This document shows positions 1 to 8,167 of a DNA stretch of 64,000 nucleotides, piece after piece. This DNA is from Pirellulaceae bacterium (GTDB lineage: Bacteria > Planctomycetota > Planctomycetia > Pirellulales > Pirellulaceae): assembly GCA_020852965.1 (NCBI GenBank), contig JADYZV010000009.1, positions 124,001 to 188,000 on the forward strand. The letters run 5' to 3'. Both the position numbers and the translations under genes were made by a program. The notes under the pieces were generated by a model, which worked only from the letters and a program-made list of their open reading frames with translations, was not told the origin of the DNA and searched no databases. Within the stretch, counting starts at the first letter, position 1, and each line of letters opens with the position of its first letter.

Positions 1-1
1 T

Positions 2-1174
2 CACTGGCATGCGCTGGGCGGGCTTTGGGCCATGCAAGCGGGCAAGGACGCATATATTGAAAAGCCGGTGTGCCACAACATCGCCGAAGGGACTGCGCTC
101 ATCGCTGCCGCGCGCAAGTACGACAAGATGTGCCAAGTGGGTACCCAGTGTCGCAGCAGCCAAGCCATCATTGATGCGGTCTCCTTTATGAATGCTGGCG
201 GAATTGGCGACGTCAAATTCGCGAGAGGCTTATGCTACAAACGCCGCAAGTCGATCGGGCCACTGGGCGACTATCCCGTCCCAGGCAATGTCGACTTTAA
301 TTTGTGGAGCGGACCTGCGCCGTACACAGATCCCAAGGTGACTCGGGAGCAGTTCCACTACGATTGGCACTGGCAACGCCTCTATGGCAACGGCGATTTA
401 GGCAATCAGGGTCCGCACCAAACCGATATCGCTCGCTGGGGTCTGGGACTCGATAGCCATCCCATCTCCGTGATCAGCTATGGCGGTCGACTGGGATATC
501 AAGCGGAACGAGACGACTCGGATTATGTTGACGGCGGGGACACGGCCAACACAGAAGTGTCGATCTACGACTACGGTGACAAGTGCATTGTGTTTGAAAC
601 TCGTGGGCTGAGCGTGAACGACTCCAGCGACGACGAACTCAATCGTCTATTTGATTCCACCGAAGGGAACAAAGTCGGTGTGGTCTTTTACGGCAGCCAA
701 GGCTACGTGGTGCAGCGGCAGTACGATTACTGTATCGCGTTCGACAAAGACTTTAACATGATTAAAGAGTTCAAAGGGTCGGGCGATCACTTTGGTAATT
801 TCGTGGCAGCCTGTCGCAGTCGCGATCAGAAGTCGCTCAATGCGGATGTGCGCGAGGGGCATTTGTCGGCAGCCATCAGTCACTTGGGAAACATCTCCTA
901 TTACTTAGGAGAAAAGAACCATGCCTCGCCGGATGAACTGCGCACGGCTTTGAAGGGGATCAAGAGTCTGGACGACAATTCGGCCACGCTCGATCGCACC
1001 CTAGCGCATTTGACGAAGAATGGAGTGGATTTGGACAAGTATCCAGTCTCGCTCGGCCTGCATTTGAAGTTTGATCCGGAGCGAGAAGTCTTTCACGATT
1101 CGGAAGCGGCTACTGCGCTCGTCACGCGCGAGTATCGCCCCGAGTTCACCTGTCCCAAAGCGGCTGACGTCTAG
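2..1174 (+). CDS. Gfo/Idh/MocA family oxidoreductase, 5' end outside window
   Basis: The open frame runs in from the left edge, so the N-terminal dinucleotide-binding Rossmann part is mostly missing. The first visible residues (HWHALGGLWAMQAGKDAYIE, then KP) match the end of the Rossmann domain in this family, where the EKP motif carries the lysine next to the nicotinamide. The remaining roughly 370 residues fit the C-terminal alpha/beta substrate domain. The family oxidises or reduces sugars and related polyols with NAD(P). Planctomycetes hold many paralogs, often secreted, so the substrate cannot be named. The stop is TAG at 1172-1174. Whether a Tat signal precedes it cannot be seen here. 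Confidence 0.9.
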   Translation, partial: HWHALGGLWAMQAGKDAYIEKPVCHNIAEGTALIAAARKYDKMCQVGTQCRSSQAIIDAVSFMNAGGIGDVKFARGLCYKRRKSIGPLGDYPVPGNVDFNLWSGPAPYTDPKVTREQFHYDWHWQRLYGNGDLGNQGPHQTDIARWGLGLDSHPISVISYGGRLGYQAERDDSDYVDGGDTANTEVSIYDYGDKCIVFETRGLSVNDSSDDELNRLFDSTEGNKVGVVFYGSQGYVVQRQYDYCIAFDKDFNMIKEFKGSGDHFGNFVAACRSRDQKSLNADVREGHLSAAISHLGNISYYLGEKNHASPDELRTALKGIKSLDDNSATLDRTLAHLTKNGVDLDKYPVSLGLHLKFDPEREVFHDSEAATALVTREYRPEFTCPKAADV

Positions 1175-1321
1175 CCACCGCTAGGCTAGCCCTCTAGCTC
1201 GCATTCCAGCCCCCTGCGAGCTTGCCACGAATCTTTTTTCATAGCCCCCTGCGAGCTCGTCTCGCGGGTGAATCAGTTTTGTTGCTAGCGCGCCTGTGAA
1301 GTTCAAAAATTCGTTCGTTTG

Positions 1322-1490
1322 TTAACCACGAAAAACACGAACGACACGAAAAGCTGGCTCTAATCATCTCTAGTTGTTTAGTACATCCCGCGATTTCATC
1401 CTCAAAATCTTTGTCTTTTAGTAGATGTCGCTGGACCACCAAGCACGCCAGCAGAGTTTTTTTCGTGCCCTTCGTGTATTTCGTGGTTAG
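1322..1490. repeat. Element bounded by inverted CACGAA repeats, copy 1
   Basis: The left end reads TTAACCACGAAAAACACGAA followed by another CACGAA. The right end is its inverted counterpart, finishing TTCGTGTATTTCGTGGTTA. The interior, read on the minus strand, resembles the interior of the element at 61635-61898: both contain CTCTGCTGG near one end, a TTTTGA..GA..AAATCGCGGG block in the middle and AGCTTTTCGTGT at the other end. No intact gene is visible inside. It fills most of the 365-base gap between the oxidoreductase and rnc. It is probably a non-autonomous or decayed mobile element. Confidence 0.6.
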
Positions 1491-1539
1491 CCGCCAAGCT
1501 CGTGAACGGTTACGGGCGCGGTCTGACAGAGGGCCGCTC

Positions 1540-2271
1540 TTAAACTTCGTCGGCGAAGGGTGGCGGTTCCCCTTTGAGTTCAGCCAGCGCGTTGCTTGCG
1601 GCGCGCTGTTCGGCATCTTTCTTGGTGCGTCCCCACGCGGGCGTGAACTTGCGGTTCTTGATCTCGGCGGCGATTTGAAAGGTCTTGCAGTGGTCAGGCC
1701 CGCTTTCACCGTAGAGCCGATAGACGGGAGCCGCTCCGTGTTCGCGTTGGGCGAGCTGCTGTAGGGCAGATTTATGGTTGCCAATCGAGTGATCCGAGAC
1801 CGCTTTATGTAGCTCGCTGTGCATGGTCCTCAGGATGAATTCGCTGGCGGGCAAGAATCCACCGTCCAGAAAGATCGCCGCGATCACCGACTCGAAAACG
1901 TCTGACAGCAGGCTGCGAGGTACACCGCTCCCTTGTTGCATTCCCTTGCCGAGGATTAAGCACTCCTCCAACTGCAAGCCGTGGCTGATGCGGGCGCAGA
2001 CGCGACGACTGACCACCGCAGACTTGATCTGCGTAAGCTCTCCCTCGAGGTACTCCGTATGATTCCGAAACAACCACTCGCAAATGGTAAAGCCCAGCAC
2101 CGAATCCCCCAGGAACTCCATTCGCTCGTTGGACGCCAACCGGTTGGCTGCCCCTGACGCGTGCGTCAGCGCGCATTTGAGCAGCTCGACATTCTGAAAT
2201 CGATATCCAATTCGTTGCTGGCACAGCTCCGCTTTTTGTTCGGCGGTCCAATTGTGGCAGTCGTCTGACAT
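1540..2271 (-). CDS. rnc: Ribonuclease III
   Basis: Double-strand-specific endoribonuclease for rRNA precursor processing and mRNA turnover. The signature ERMEFLGDSVLG (about residues 48-60) holds the metal-binding Glu and Asp. The second acidic cluster is in DVFESVIAAIFLDGG (about residue 120). A double-stranded RNA-binding domain occupies the last 75 residues, beginning near NHKSALQQLAQ. The ATG at 2271 (MSDDCHNW) gives 243 residues, close to the usual family length. An upstream in-frame ATG at 2358 would add 29 residues of low-complexity sequence and overlap the likely promoter, so I prefer 2271. It stands alone, divergent from the reductase at 2628. Confidence 0.93.
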   Translation of the reverse strand: MSDDCHNWTAEQKAELCQQRIGYRFQNVELLKCALTHASGAANRLASNERMEFLGDSVLGFTICEWLFRNHTEYLEGELTQIKSAVVSRRVCARISHGLQLEECLILGKGMQQGSGVPRSLLSDVFESVIAAIFLDGGFLPASEFILRTMHSELHKAVSDHSIGNHKSALQQLAQREHGAAPVYRLYGESGPDHCKTFQIAAEIKNRKFTPAWGRTKKDAEQRAASNALAELKGEPPPFADEV

Positions 2272-2342
2272 AAGAATGTTCTTGACAGTTGGAGGGATGG
2301 TAGCGATGAGTGCGAGCCTGGGAGGAGCTGAATTTGCGGCTG

Positions 2343-2371
2343 AAACTATCGCTCGCAAGCTATTTTGTCAA
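2343..2371 (-). promoter_or_regulatory. Candidate sigma-70 promoter for rnc
   Basis: On the minus strand a perfect TTGACA (2371-2366) is followed after 17 bases by TAGTTT (2348-2343), a weak -10 match. This would start transcription roughly 65 bases before the rnc ATG at 2271. The -35 box is convincing, the -10 is not. Confidence 0.35.
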
Positions 2372-2627
2372 CTTAGGGTCGGTTCTCGATCATAATAGCC
2401 GTTTTGGCGCTAGCCACGGCTGCATCGAAGATGCCACGGCTATCGCCCAAACGGCCAATCTTGAAATTGAGCCATGACCACGCACTCGTTCCTTTTGCCT
2501 GGTTCCAATTGTGACCTAGGCTTGGACGTAGGTGTTCACCATTCTATGAATTTGGTGACAGTTCGTTTCTTCGACGGCTTGTTATTTTGTCTAAATCGAC
2601 GGCTATTTGACAGTTTGGTGCAGCGAC

Positions 2628-4046
2628 ATGGCTTGGGGAATACTCCTGATTACCATTTTGGCGGTTTCGCTGATCGCGATCTCAACCTGCCAATTTGCGT
2701 CCATTGGCATCGCTTCGGGGCGCTCGGCGATCGACGCACGTCGACGGCGTGAGTTGGATTTGCGCGGGTTGCGACAAGCGGCAGAAATCTCCCGCTTGAA
2801 CTCCGAACTGCAAACCTCCGAGCTCCAGTCTTCGACGAGCGGAGCAGCGCTTGGCTGGCGCGTCATGGAAGTCGCCAAAGTGGTTGACGAATCAGCAGAT
2901 GCTAGATCGTTTTATCTAGTAGACGTCTACCGCCAGTCGCTACCATCGTTTCGCCCTGGCCAGCATGTGTTGGTCCGTCCGGCTCTAGCGGGTGCTTTTC
3001 AAACGACTCGCTGCTATTCGCTTTCAAGCTCACCTGACTCACGCTATTGGCGAATCACCGTCAAGCGCGAAACTGAAGTTAATGTGGCCCGACGCTCCAG
3101 CCAAACGGACGATAATGTGGCCCGACGCTCGGCCGTCGGATTGCATCGCGTCCCAGCGGATGCCGCCTCAACACCGTCTGGCAATTTCAGCCGATTACCG
3201 GGGCGACAACAGGGAGGCTTGAGTACTTGGCTGCACGACAACATTACCGCAGGCGACTGCCTGCTGGTCGGTGGACCAAGTGGCCATTTCTTGCTGCGTG
3301 AAGACAATCCGCGACCGCTCGTCTTGCTAGCTGCTGGCGTGGGCATCACGCCCATGGCTAGCATGCTACTGTGGTCGCAGCAGTCAACTCCGGCGCGCCC
3401 CGTGCGTCTGCTCTACCAATCCAAGGATCTCGATCATTGGCCATTGGGACAGTCGCTGCATCAAACCATGAACAGCAAAAATGTTATTCGTGTTGTCAGC
3501 TACTTCAGCCGCATGCGCGAGGAGAATCTACTATCGCTCGGACAGCGATTGCCTGGAGAACTGTGCGTGGGCAAGTTCACGTCCACGGACGCCCTGGCCG
3601 CTGCCACCGGACTCGACTGCGATTACTTTATGTGCGGACCCAACGAATGGATGACTAGGCTGCGCGACGAATTGTGCGCTGCTGGCGTCGCTGCGGAGCG
3701 CGTACACTGGGAATCGTTCGGCTCGATTGCCTCTAGCCAAGTCGCTGTGGACCAACTCTCTCCGAGCCACAAGCTCGAACATACGGAACACGCCCTGATA
3801 GTCCGTTTTGAGCACAGCCAAGTCGATGCGGCCTGGACGGATCCGCAGCAGTCATTGTGGGAATTGGCCCGTCAGCACCATGTAGATCTTCCCAGCGGCT
3901 GCCTGAGCGGAGTGTGTGGATGCTGCCGAGTCAAACTCCTCGAAGGTGAGGTCGTCTACGATCGACCCATATCGGTCGAACTAGCAGAAGGTGAATGCTT
4001 GACATGCGTCGCTCGCCCCAAGTCGGCTTGTAGATTGGATGTGTAG
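2628..4046 (+). CDS. Membrane-anchored FAD/NAD(P) ferredoxin reductase with C-terminal 2Fe-2S domain
   Basis: Electron-transfer protein of the ferredoxin-NADP reductase / HCP-reductase type. Order: one N-terminal membrane segment (about residues 2-22), a short coiled stretch, an FAD-binding barrel (RCYSLSSSPDSR, about residue 133), an NAD-binding domain (AAGVGITPMASMLLW; CGPNEWM), and a plant-type [2Fe-2S] domain with CLSGVCGCC and a distal CLTC. The electron partner is unknown. The ATG at 2628 opens directly into the membrane segment; an upstream TTG at 2607 is possible. Odd feature: residues about 151-171, inside the FAD-binding domain, are encoded by two in-frame REP-like repeat copies (3080-3139), giving the repeated peptide NVARRS. 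The site lies in what should be a surface loop. Confidence 0.85.
   Translation: MAWGILLITILAVSLIAISTCQFASIGIASGRSAIDARRRRELDLRGLRQAAEISRLNSELQTSELQSSTSGAALGWRVMEVAKVVDESADARSFYLVDVYRQSLPSFRPGQHVLVRPALAGAFQTTRCYSLSSSPDSRYWRITVKRETEVNVARRSSQTDDNVARRSAVGLHRVPADAASTPSGNFSRLPGRQQGGLSTWLHDNITAGDCLLVGGPSGHFLLREDNPRPLVLLAAGVGITPMASMLLWSQQSTPARPVRLLYQSKDLDHWPLGQSLHQTMNSKNVIRVVSYFSRMREENLLSLGQRLPGELCVGKFTSTDALAAATGLDCDYFMCGPNEWMTRLRDELCAAGVAAERVHWESFGSIASSQVAVDQLSPSHKLEHTEHALIVRFEHSQVDAAWTDPQQSLWELARQHHVDLPSGCLSGVCGCCRVKLLEGEVVYDRPISVELAEGECLTCVARPKSACRLDV
3080..3139 (+). repeat. Two REP-like units (TAATGTGGC-hairpin) inside a coding sequence
   Basis: TAATGTGGCCCGACGCTC occurs twice, from 3080 and from 3113. 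The second copy has a perfect stem CCGACG/CGTCGG (3122-3127 and 3134-3139) around the loop CTCGGC. The first has a decayed right arm. The same unit lies at 9955-9980 and, inverted, at 56941-56967. Both copies stay in frame with the reductase. Confidence 0.75.
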
Positions 4047-4182
4047 CCGAGCGGACTAACTGACAAATCGTTGAAACGTGAGCCGCAACCCAATATTTTT
4101 ATGGCCAATCGTTCTGGGGGTGGTTCTGCCTACGTTTCGAGCGGATAATGGCAGGATCGGACGGTATCGAGAGAAGTCGTAA

Positions 4183-4401
4183 ATGTCACATCCTAACAAA
4201 CACATCCGCGAAGCAATCAAGTATGCACTGGGAAAGGGGTGGAGATTTGAAAAAGCATCGGCCCGAGCACATAATTATGGAATGCTGTATTGTCCAGAAG
4301 CATCGCGGCAGGGCCATCGCCAAGCAGTTCACTCAACGCCCCGTGATCCGGTGGGACACGCTAGACGCATTCGCCAAGTTGTGGATAGCTGCGAGCACTA
4401 A
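4183..4401 (+). CDS. Small HicA-like basic protein (candidate toxin or RNA-binding)
   Basis: A 72-residue basic protein beginning MSHPNKHIREAIKYALGKGW. The layout (helix, then GWRFEK, a His-containing segment RAHNYGMLYC, and a closing histidine-rich HARRIRQVVDSCEH) resembles small HicA-like proteins with a dsRBD-like fold. I recall similar proteins next to a partner like the following gene in other bacteria, but cannot verify that here. Another frame (4148-4405) overlaps it; I prefer this one because the residue pattern looks like a folded protein and it is followed after 25 bases by a gene on the same strand. Function is inferred, not shown. Confidence 0.5.
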   Translation: MSHPNKHIREAIKYALGKGWRFEKASARAHNYGMLYCPEASRQGHRQAVHSTPRDPVGHARRIRQVVDSCEH

Positions 4402-4426
4402 CTGATAAATATTTGGGAAGAAGAAA

Positions 4427-4690
4427 ATGCATACTTACCGATTTACGATCGTGCTCAGTGGCGTGGACGAAATGACAGAGGATATTGCCGAAGCACTGTT
4501 TGAGGCGGGCTGTGACGACGGCAGCCCTGCATCGGGGCTGGGAATCGCATGGGTGGGCTTTGACCGTGACGCCATTTCGCTGGAAGCTGCCGTTGCTTCA
4601 GCCTTGGCAAATGTGCGCGCCGCTGGTCAAACCGTCGCGCGCGTGCAATTGGACGACGATGAGCTTTCTCAATTGAAAATTGCCAAATAG
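4427..4690 (+). CDS. Small acidic hypothetical protein, partner of the HicA-like gene
   Basis: An 87-residue acidic protein. It starts with a beta strand (MHTYRFTIVLSGVDEMTEDI), then an Ala/Gly/Asp-rich centre and a helix (LEAAVASALANVRAAG) followed by VARVQLDDDEL. A purine-rich stretch (GGGAAGAAGAAA) sits directly before the ATG. It lies 25 bases after the basic HicA-like gene, so the two probably form one transcript. A basic/acidic pair of this size is typical of toxin-antitoxin modules, and this would be the antitoxin candidate, although no HTH or AbrB fold is recognisable. No function can be assigned from sequence alone. Confidence 0.6.
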   Translation: MHTYRFTIVLSGVDEMTEDIAEALFEAGCDDGSPASGLGIAWVGFDRDAISLEAAVASALANVRAAGQTVARVQLDDDELSQLKIAK

Positions 4691-4770
4691 CGAAATTCCG
4701 CTACGAACTCCAACCACCTTCGAATTCCACCGAACGTTTCGCAGCCATAAAGCAATGTTGTTTCGCAACT

Positions 4771-4842
4771 ATCATTCTGCCAACTATGATTCTGCCGCGA
4801 ACCGAACTGTAACGCAGGCAGAATCATGGGCGGCAGAATGAT
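4771..4842. repeat. Nested double inverted repeat (cruciform-type)
   Basis: Two perfect 11-base inverted pairs are nested. The outer pair is ATCATTCTGCC (4771-4781) with GGCAGAATGAT (4832-4842). The inner pair is ATGATTCTGCC (4786-4796) with GGCAGAATCAT (4817-4827). The 425-base gap (4691-5115) between the HicA-like pair and the cytochrome holds no other feature I can support. Confidence 0.7.
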
Positions 4843-5115
4843 CAAGGGCATGGGAGAGTGGCATTCACTTTGATACGCCTCATCCACTAAGTCCTGACAC
4901 GCAAGTCCTGATACGCCGAGAACCAGAGTGGTTGCGGTCATTGCTGGTAGTATCGATTTTAGCGATCAGTTTTGTGATCGAATCGGCAGGCTCGGCAAAC
5001 ATTGCCATGACCGAGCTTATCTCATGGGCTAAGTTTTGGAAACTGACTCTGGGTTCCACTTCCATTGCCGAGGTGCAACCTACTTTCTGACTCGATTGTA
5101 ATTTGCCCAAACAGC

Positions 5116-6153
5116 ATGTTAAAACTGAATAAGAGATTCGTCTTGTTGTCACTTGTCGTCCTGAGTCTTTCGCTCAGTTTCGGTATGGCACCCAATGCCC
5201 AGACGGCAGACCCACGCGATACGCAGTTGGACGTCCACTTGAATCCGCACGATGTGATGGGGGTCGAGAGCTGTGAGAAGTGTCACGCGGCTGAGATCTC
5301 GGTGTGGAAACAAACGCCGCACTCAACTACTTTTTTGACTTTGCATCGCCAGGCCGAGGCTCAGCAGATCGCTGGCAAACTGGGGATCAGTTCTTTCAAG
5401 AATGATAGCGCCTGCATCAAATGTCACTACACCATGCAGGCGGCCCTCAGCGGGATCGAAGCCATTTCCGGCGTCTCCTGCGAATCATGCCACGGCGCGG
5501 CCAAGAATTGGATCAACGTTCACAATGAATACGGTGGCCCCGGTGTAACGAGAGAATCGGAGACAGCCGCCCATCGCCTCGAGCGCTTGCGTGTCAGCAT
5601 CGGCGCTGGGATGCGCAATCCGATCAACGTCTACATGGTAGCTCAAAGCTGTTATCGCTGTCATACGGTCCCCGAGGAGCGTTTGGTGAATGTGGGTGGC
5701 CACAATGCGGGGAGTATGGATTTCGAAATAGTCGCCTGGTCGCAGGGGTCGGTGCGTCACAATTTCTTGCGCAGCGATGGCCAAAGCAATCAGCCGTCGA
5801 GTCCCGAGCGATTGCGGCAGATGTTCGTGGCCGGCATGATTGCTGATTTGGAATTTAGTTTGCGTGCCACGGCGGCGGCTACCGAGAAGGCCACCTTTGG
5901 GGTCAACGCGGCCTCGCGCGCCTCGCGCGCCGCCAAGCGTCTAGCCGCCGCGCAAGGCAAACTCAGCCAACCAATGCTGGACGAAATACTAGCTGTCTAC
6001 CAGAGCATCGAATTAAAATTGAACAACAGCAACCAATTGATCGAAGCGGCCGATAGCATCGCCGCCTTAGGAATCCGCTTTGCCGCCACCGTCGACGGCA
6101 GTCAGTTGTCCGCCATCGAGCCTTACATTCCCAGCCAAGATCGCTGGAAATAG
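5116..6153 (+). CDS. Secreted multiheme cytochrome c (c554-like)
   Basis: A 345-residue exported protein with a signal peptide (MLKLNKRFVLLSLVVLSLSL and following). Four CXXCH heme sites are present: CEKCH (53-57), CIKCH (100-104), CESCH (122-126) and CYRCH (179-183). Their spacing and the SCEKCHAAEISVWKQTPHS context match the cytochrome c-554 family, which shuttles electrons in the periplasm. The C-terminal 150 residues are helical and lack heme sites. The ATG at 5116 is preferred over an upstream in-frame ATG at 5065 because it starts the signal peptide. No redox partner gene lies beside it. Confidence 0.88.
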   Translation: MLKLNKRFVLLSLVVLSLSLSFGMAPNAQTADPRDTQLDVHLNPHDVMGVESCEKCHAAEISVWKQTPHSTTFLTLHRQAEAQQIAGKLGISSFKNDSACIKCHYTMQAALSGIEAISGVSCESCHGAAKNWINVHNEYGGPGVTRESETAAHRLERLRVSIGAGMRNPINVYMVAQSCYRCHTVPEERLVNVGGHNAGSMDFEIVAWSQGSVRHNFLRSDGQSNQPSSPERLRQMFVAGMIADLEFSLRATAAATEKATFGVNAASRASRAAKRLAAAQGKLSQPMLDEILAVYQSIELKLNNSNQLIEAADSIAALGIRFAATVDGSQLSAIEPYIPSQDRWK

Positions 6154-6534
6154 CCGCGCGCAAACGTCTGATACGATTCGACTCCCCGCGTAAACTGAGC
6201 CACTTGGAAATCTCAACGACTCAACTCATTGCGTGATTGTACGAACGCAGAAGTTCGCGCTCATTCCATCGCTTGTTACACACTCCCTTTGGTGGCTTTC
6301 GAGTCTGCAAAATTGCGTAGCGGAGCAGCTTTGCGATTCGGCTCGCAGAGCTTGGAATTCGTTGCCTACCCCCCAACTTCTTGCTTTAAAGCACCTGCTT
6401 TGCTAGAATTAGTCAATGAGGCGGCCAATTCTCTTTCAACTGTTCGGGTTAGCGGTTTCCCAGTTCGCCACGAGTGTTGAGCACCGGTGTGTTCACCACA
6501 TTTTCTTTTCTTTGTTCTGTGGAGATGGAATCGT
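6154..6534. other. Intergenic gap before the DUF1559 gene
   Basis: I see no gene, tRNA or clear repeat in these 381 bases. The DUF1559 gene has a GGAG ribosome-binding site at 6522-6525. Promoter elements are not obvious. Confidence 0.4.
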
Positions 6535-7557
6535 ATGAAGATTCTCGGAAATTCGTCGACTCGTCGTGGATTCACCTTGGTAGAGTTGTTGGTGGTGATT
6601 GCGATCATCGGCGTTCTGGTCGGCTTACTTCTACCAGCCGTTCAAGCGGCGCGCGAGGCAGCCCGACGGATGTCCTGCAGCAACAACGTGAAGCAGTTGG
6701 TATTGGCCCTGCATACGTATCATGATGCCTTCAATTCGTTCCCATCGGGCGTTGTTTATGGAGCGGGCAAGCCGCGCTATTCGCTACCCTATCACCACAC
6801 TTGGCTCGAGTCGATCTTGCCATACATCGAGCAACCCGCGTTGTATGGAGCGACCAATCGAAATTTGCCCGTGTGGGGGCAATTGATCGTAGAATCAAAG
6901 ATTCCGTCTATTAAATGCCCATCTGACATCAGCTTCGACGCGCAAGCCGGCTCCCACGCGATTACTCCCACTAGCTACGCTGGCAGTGAAGGATTCGCCT
7001 GGTCTCCCACCACCGAGATAGGAAACTTCGCACCGTGGACCGACTTGGGGTTTACGAAGGTCGGTGATGCTTCGGGACTATTCACCGTAACCCGTTTCAA
7101 CACCATGGCCTCGATGGCGGATGGCACGTCCAACTCGATGGTTGTCGGCGAGTGCGACTCGACGAACTACTACGGTGGACAGCGTTTGACCGGCGATAGT
7201 GGAGAACGCCGCAGTCTAGGGGAAGGGGTCTTTCGCTGTGCATTCGTCGGGGCAGCCTATGACGGTTGGCAGGGATTTGGAGCAAGCCCGCGCAACGCAC
7301 TGCATCCAGATGGTTCTGCCATCGCAGCCGATGGATGGTTTCGCCGGTCACCCTACACGATTAGCCCCACCTACATCTCCGCTTTTGGGCCTTTCAGCGA
7401 ATGGCCCGGTACTAGCAGCTTTCACAATGGTGGTGTGATGGCTGGATATGGCGACGGAAGCATTTCGTTCCTTACATCCTCGATCGACATGGCAACCTAC
7501 ATTAAGCTGAATGCGATTGCCGACCACAACACAATGGTCGACCCTCGCAATAACTAG
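6535..7557 (+). CDS. DUF1559 prepilin-type protein
   Basis: A 340-residue member of the large planctomycete DUF1559 family. The N-terminus has a type IV pilin-like methylation motif, [20 protein letters not shown], followed by [15 protein letters not shown], which forms the hydrophobic helix. The body contains the usual [13 protein letters not shown] and, near the C-terminus, an H[12 protein letters not shown] motif. Such proteins are probably processed by a prepilin peptidase and placed in the envelope as pseudopilins; their role is unknown. The ATG at 6535 is chosen for its GGAG site at 6522-6525. A small lipoprotein gene follows after 53 bases, a pairing that recurs for this family. Confidence 0.92.
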   Translation: MKILGNSSTRRGFTLVELLVVIAIIGVLVGLLLPAVQAAREAARRMSCSNNVKQLVLALHTYHDAFNSFPSGVVYGAGKPRYSLPYHHTWLESILPYIEQPALYGATNRNLPVWGQLIVESKIPSIKCPSDISFDAQAGSHAITPTSYAGSEGFAWSPTTEIGNFAPWTDLGFTKVGDASGLFTVTRFNTMASMADGTSNSMVVGECDSTNYYGGQRLTGDSGERRSLGEGVFRCAFVGAAYDGWQGFGASPRNALHPDGSAIAADGWFRRSPYTISPTYISAFGPFSEWPGTSSFHNGGVMAGYGDGSISFLTSSIDMATYIKLNAIADHNTMVDPRNN

Positions 7558-7610
7558 CCGCTGGCTACCAAGTGCGATATTTGCCAGACTTAGACAAGGA
7601 GTTATCACTG

Positions 7611-7823
7611 TTGAAGGTTTCATTCTCAAGCGCTAAATCGCTGAGCGTTTCATTGTTGGGGATACTACTGGCCTTGTTGGTTATGCCAGTCAACAGTGGT
7701 TGCAACAGGCGGCCCGATCCGAAGGCCAACCCTAATTTTAATGAGAAGGCATTGACCGACCCTGGCAGCGCCCTAAAGGACACGCCGGATGCATCCTCCG
7801 GCAAGCCACCCAAGGGCAAGTAA
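7611..7823 (+). CDS. Small lipoprotein following the DUF1559 gene, TTG start
   Basis: About 70 residues. A hydrophobic signal (SLSVSLLGILLALLVMP) ends in a lipobox-like VNSGC. The mature part is short, polar and proline-rich (NRRPDPKANPNFNEKALTDP) and ends KPPKGK. An AAGGAG ribosome-binding site at 7596-7601 lies nine bases before a TTG at 7611, which I take as the start. An ATG at 7572 is in frame but has no such site and would lengthen the region before the hydrophobic core. It is probably exported and lipid-anchored, and co-transcribed with the DUF1559 gene. Function unknown. Confidence 0.7.
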   Translation: MKVSFSSAKSLSVSLLGILLALLVMPVNSGCNRRPDPKANPNFNEKALTDPGSALKDTPDASSGKPPKGK

Positions 7824-8167
7824 CACATCCGCGCTAGCTGTGCGCGTTTCTTCCGCCTCGAAGTGCATGTAGCCGCTGTGGCACTAGTGCTAACAGCTCT
7901 CAGTTCCATTTGCGAATCGCTTCATCTCGCATCGGAACTCACTACGTCGCAATTCGCCACGTAAGCAAGCATCTTTGATGCGATGAGCTTTTCGGCAGCG
8001 CGGTATGCTTGTCGAGGCGATCGATTGGTTAACCAGGATTATTGTTCGTAGCCTGCATCGTCAGCAAGAACATTTGATTTGAATCGATTCTTTGATGTAT
8101 CCATAGTCTGGGTTTAACGCAGCGCATGAAGTGGTCTGGTCTAACTTTCACGACGGTCCCAGCCTGT
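7824..8167. other. Intergenic gap between convergent genes
   Basis: 344 bases between the lipoprotein (+) and the barrel-like protein (-). I see no gene or convincing terminator hairpin. Confidence 0.35.

Noticed and set aside
1239-1784. A 181-codon minus-strand frame across the rnc 3' end and the CACGAA element.
   Set aside because: It overlaps the end of rnc in another frame and its remaining sequence is explained by repeats.
4148-4405. An alternative 85-codon frame overlapping the HicA-like gene.
   Set aside because: The other frame has residue patterns of a folded basic protein and better spacing to the next gene.
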